From contig NZ_CP108095.1 in assembly GCF_036194065.1 (NCBI RefSeq), positions 4,464,001-4,528,000 on the forward strand: DNA of 64,000 nucleotides. The letters run 5' to 3'. Source of the DNA: Streptomyces sp. NBC_00239 (lineage in GTDB: Bacteria > Actinomycetota > Actinomycetes > Streptomycetales > Streptomycetaceae). Positions 62,253 through 64,000 of the stretch are shown one piece after another. A model generated the notes under the pieces. The model worked only from the letters and a program-made list of their open reading frames with translations, was not told the origin of the DNA and did no database searches. Positions within the stretch are counted from its first letter, which is position 1. Each line of letters begins with the position of its first letter. A program made the translations under genes and the position numbers.

Positions 62253-63677
62253 TCAGTGGCGGCCGGAGATGCGGTCGGCGGCCCGGGCGAGGGGCGCGGT
62301 CGCCGCGGTGTGGGTGGCGGCTTCCCGGCGGTCCGCCTCGCGGTAGGCGGCGTACAGGGCGTGGACGCCGATCCAGCGGAACGGCTCGGGTTCCCAGCTG
62401 CGCACCTTGTGGTTGACCCACGGGAGGGTGGTGAGGTCGGTGGGGCCGTCCTGGCCGGAGTCCTGGCGGACGAGGTCGCGCAGGGTGCGGGCGGCGAGGT
62501 TGGCGGTGGCGACGCCGCTGCCGACGTAGCCGCCGGCCCAGCCGAGGCCGGTGGCGCGGTCCAGGGTGACGGTGGCGCACCAGTCGCGGGGGACGCCGAG
62601 GACGCCGGACCAGGCGTGGGCGATGCCGGTGCCGGCGAGCTGCGGGAAGAAGCGGACGAGGATGTCGCGCAGGGCCTCGATGGTCGCGGGCTGGGTGCGG
62701 CCGTCGTTGTCGGTGCGGGAGCCGAAGCGGTACGGGATGCCGCGGCCGCCGATGGCGATGCGGTCGTCGGCGGTGCGCTGGGCGTACATGTAGGCGTGGG
62801 CCATGTCGCCGAGGGTTTCGCGGCCTTCCCAGCCGAGTTCGGACCAGACGGCGGCGGGGATCGGGTCGGTGACGATCATCGAGGAGTTCATCGGGAGCCA
62901 GGCGCGCCGGTGGCCCTTGAGGCTCGCGGTGAAGCCTTCGGTGCAGCGCAGTACGTAGGGGGCGCGGACGGTGCCGTACGGGGTGACGGCGCGGCCCTTG
63001 GCGATCTCGGTGACGGGGGTCGACTCGTGGATGGTGACGCCGAGTGCCTCGCAGGTGTCGGCGAGGCCCTTGGTGAGCTTCACGGGGTGGATGCGGGCGC
63101 CGTGCGGGCTCCAGGTGGCGCCGACGGCGCCGGCCACGCGGATCCGGTCGGCGGCTTCGCGGGCGCCGAGGAGGACCCGGTCGGTCTCGCCGAAGGCGGT
63201 CTCGGCTTCGTGGAAGGCCTTGAGGCGGGTCAGCTGGGCGGGGGTGTAGGCGACTTCGAGGACGCCGCCCTGGTGGATGTCGGCGTCGATGCCCTCCTTG
63301 GCGGCGGTGTCGACGACTTCGGTGACGGTGGCGTTCATGGCCTGCTGGAGGCGGACGGCGGCGTCGTGGCCGTGGAGTTTGGCGTAGCGGTCGCGGCCGG
63401 CGATGCCGTTGTAGAGCCAGCCGCCGTTGCGGCCGGAGGCGCCGTAGCCGCAGAACTTCTGCTCCAGGACGGTGACGCGCAGGAAGGGGGCGGCCTGCTT
63501 GAGGTAGTAGGCGGTCCACAGGCCGGTGTAGCCGCCGCCGACGATGCAGACGTCGGCGGCGGCGTCGCCGGGCAGGGGCTCGCGCGGGGGCGGGGTGCCG
63601 TCCTGGGCGTACCAGAAGGAGATGCCGCCGTTGACCGTGCCGGAGGTCTGTGCGGTCGTGATCTTCGTGCGCGTCAT
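62253..63677 (-). CDS. FAD-dependent amine oxidase, gamma-glutamylputrescine oxidase-like
   Basis: A 474-residue DAO-type flavoprotein. The FAD Rossmann motif is VCIVGGGYTGLWTAYYLKQ at about residues 43-61, and the adenine/pyrophosphate region continues CGYGASGRNGGW. The C-terminal FAD motif is GLGWAGGYVGSGVATANLAA. The arrangement matches PuuB/OrdL-type oxidases that deaminate gamma-glutamylputrescine or related amines. The polyamine pathway is a likely role, but no glutamylpolyamine synthetase lies in the window; the partial gene downstream on the right edge shares its strand. The start at 63677 fits the family. Confidence 0.88.
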   Translation of the reverse strand: MTRTKITTAQTSGTVNGGISFWYAQDGTPPPREPLPGDAAADVCIVGGGYTGLWTAYYLKQAAPFLRVTVLEQKFCGYGASGRNGGWLYNGIAGRDRYAKLHGHDAAVRLQQAMNATVTEVVDTAAKEGIDADIHQGGVLEVAYTPAQLTRLKAFHEAETAFGETDRVLLGAREAADRIRVAGAVGATWSPHGARIHPVKLTKGLADTCEALGVTIHESTPVTEIAKGRAVTPYGTVRAPYVLRCTEGFTASLKGHRRAWLPMNSSMIVTDPIPAAVWSELGWEGRETLGDMAHAYMYAQRTADDRIAIGGRGIPYRFGSRTDNDGRTQPATIEALRDILVRFFPQLAGTGIAHAWSGVLGVPRDWCATVTLDRATGLGWAGGYVGSGVATANLAARTLRDLVRQDSGQDGPTDLTTLPWVNHKVRSWEPEPFRWIGVHALYAAYREADRREAATHTAATAPLARAADRISGRH

Positions 63678-63821
63678 GGGGGGAGTGGTACACCCCGCTC
63701 CGTATGCATGTCCAGGGTTGCGGAATGTGTTCGGGTGCGGGTCGTGCGGCCCGGTGCGAAGACCCTCGAGGCGGCGGGCATCGGCTGACGGGGTCTTGGC
63801 CCGCGCCCCCGCGCCGGCGCA

Positions 63822-63916
63822 GTGACCGCGGTCGGCCCCGTGACTGCGGGTGGCCCGGTGACTGCGGTCGGCCCGTGACCGCGGTCTGTCCGTGACCGCG
63901 GTCAGTGGTCGGCCGA
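63822..63916. repeat. Degenerate 17- to 18-base tandem repeat
   Basis: Five to six tandem units built on GTGACCGCGGTCGGCCC, with scattered C/T and G/C changes, lie between the oxidase gene and the partial gene. Each unit contains the small palindrome ACCGCGGT or a variant. Confidence 0.82.
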
Positions 63917-63923
63917 CGGTCGG

Positions 63924-64000
63924 TCAGCCCTTGATGCCGGTGAGCTTCTTGGTGGCCAGGTCGGCCTGGACGTGGACCTTGGTGGTCGAGCCGCCCCAGG
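63924..64000 (-). CDS. C-terminal end of an unidentified protein
   Basis: The last 25 codons of a minus-strand gene enter from the right edge and read GGSTTKVHVQADLATKKLTG then IKG and stop TGA at 63926-63924. The codon bias is normal for this genome. The fragment is too short to name. It lies upstream of the oxidase gene on the same strand, 247 bases away. Confidence 0.6.
   Translation of the reverse strand, partial: WGGSTTKVHVQADLATKKLTGIKG

Overview
This is a high-GC actinobacterial chromosome segment. Gene content, codon bias toward G/C at third positions, GTG starts, mycothiol genes and the regulators GlnR, Nur, RsiG and PhoP all point to Streptomyces. The gene order (pst, ppk, mshD, glnR, nur, mshA, phoU/phoRP, carD, ispDF, cysS, rlmB, msiK) matches what I remember of the S. 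coelicolor SCO4141-SCO4240 core region. I see no prophage, transposase, CRISPR array or biosynthetic gene cluster.

Layout. 1-5.4 kb: phosphate uptake and polyphosphate metabolism on the minus strand (pstC end, pstS with a PHO box, and a ppk-CHAD-Nudix operon). 5.6-15.1 kb: mycothiol synthase MshD, a secreted 5'-nucleotidase, a secreted PI-PLC-like protein, an MprAB/PepD-like protease and two-component set, a LacI regulator and glnR. 15.5-22.8 kb: a MoaD/ThiS-like protein, a His-rich membrane protein, an LmeA-like protein, a cysteine leader peptide with rhodanese and DUF1416, small membrane proteins, a nitrobindin-like protein, the nickel regulator Nur and YgfZ. 22.9-32.9 kb: dtd, rsiG (c-di-GMP/WhiG switch), an Eis-like acetyltransferase, an ECF41-like sigma factor, a PrmC-like methyltransferase, an HTH gene with its own palindrome beside an HBHA-like gene, a receiver-PP2C protein and an NlpC/P60 hydrolase. 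33-43 kb: mshA behind a candidate sigma-R promoter, gpmA, a cysteine-rich mini-protein, and the divergent phoU/phoRP unit with a PHO box. 43-55.7 kb: lipoprotein, carD, ispD-ispF-cysS-rlmB, a NUDIX/unknown pair, a DoxX-like protein, a sugar nucleotidyltransferase and msiK. 55.9-64 kb: tRNA-Thr, a GntR/UTRA remnant, three tandem paralogous secreted FG-GAP/VCBS proteins, an FAD oxidase and a partial gene.

How the genes fit together. Phosphate sensing (PhoR/PhoP/PhoU) sits about 40 kb from two of its expected target areas (pst and glnR). Direct-repeat PHO-box sequences are visible at pstS and phoU/phoRP, with a weaker copy at glnR. The mycothiol genes mshD and mshA are both present. Sulfur handling (cysteine leader, rhodanese, DUF1416) forms a small unit. 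ispD, ispF, cysS and rlmB lie head to tail.

The accessory-looking part is the right end: the UTRA remnant next to a tRNA and the three-copy family of secreted beta-propeller-like proteins, which I consider the best candidate for something undescribed. Three intergenic regions carry related long palindromic repeats. All functional calls come from reading motifs and from memory of families; no database search was run.
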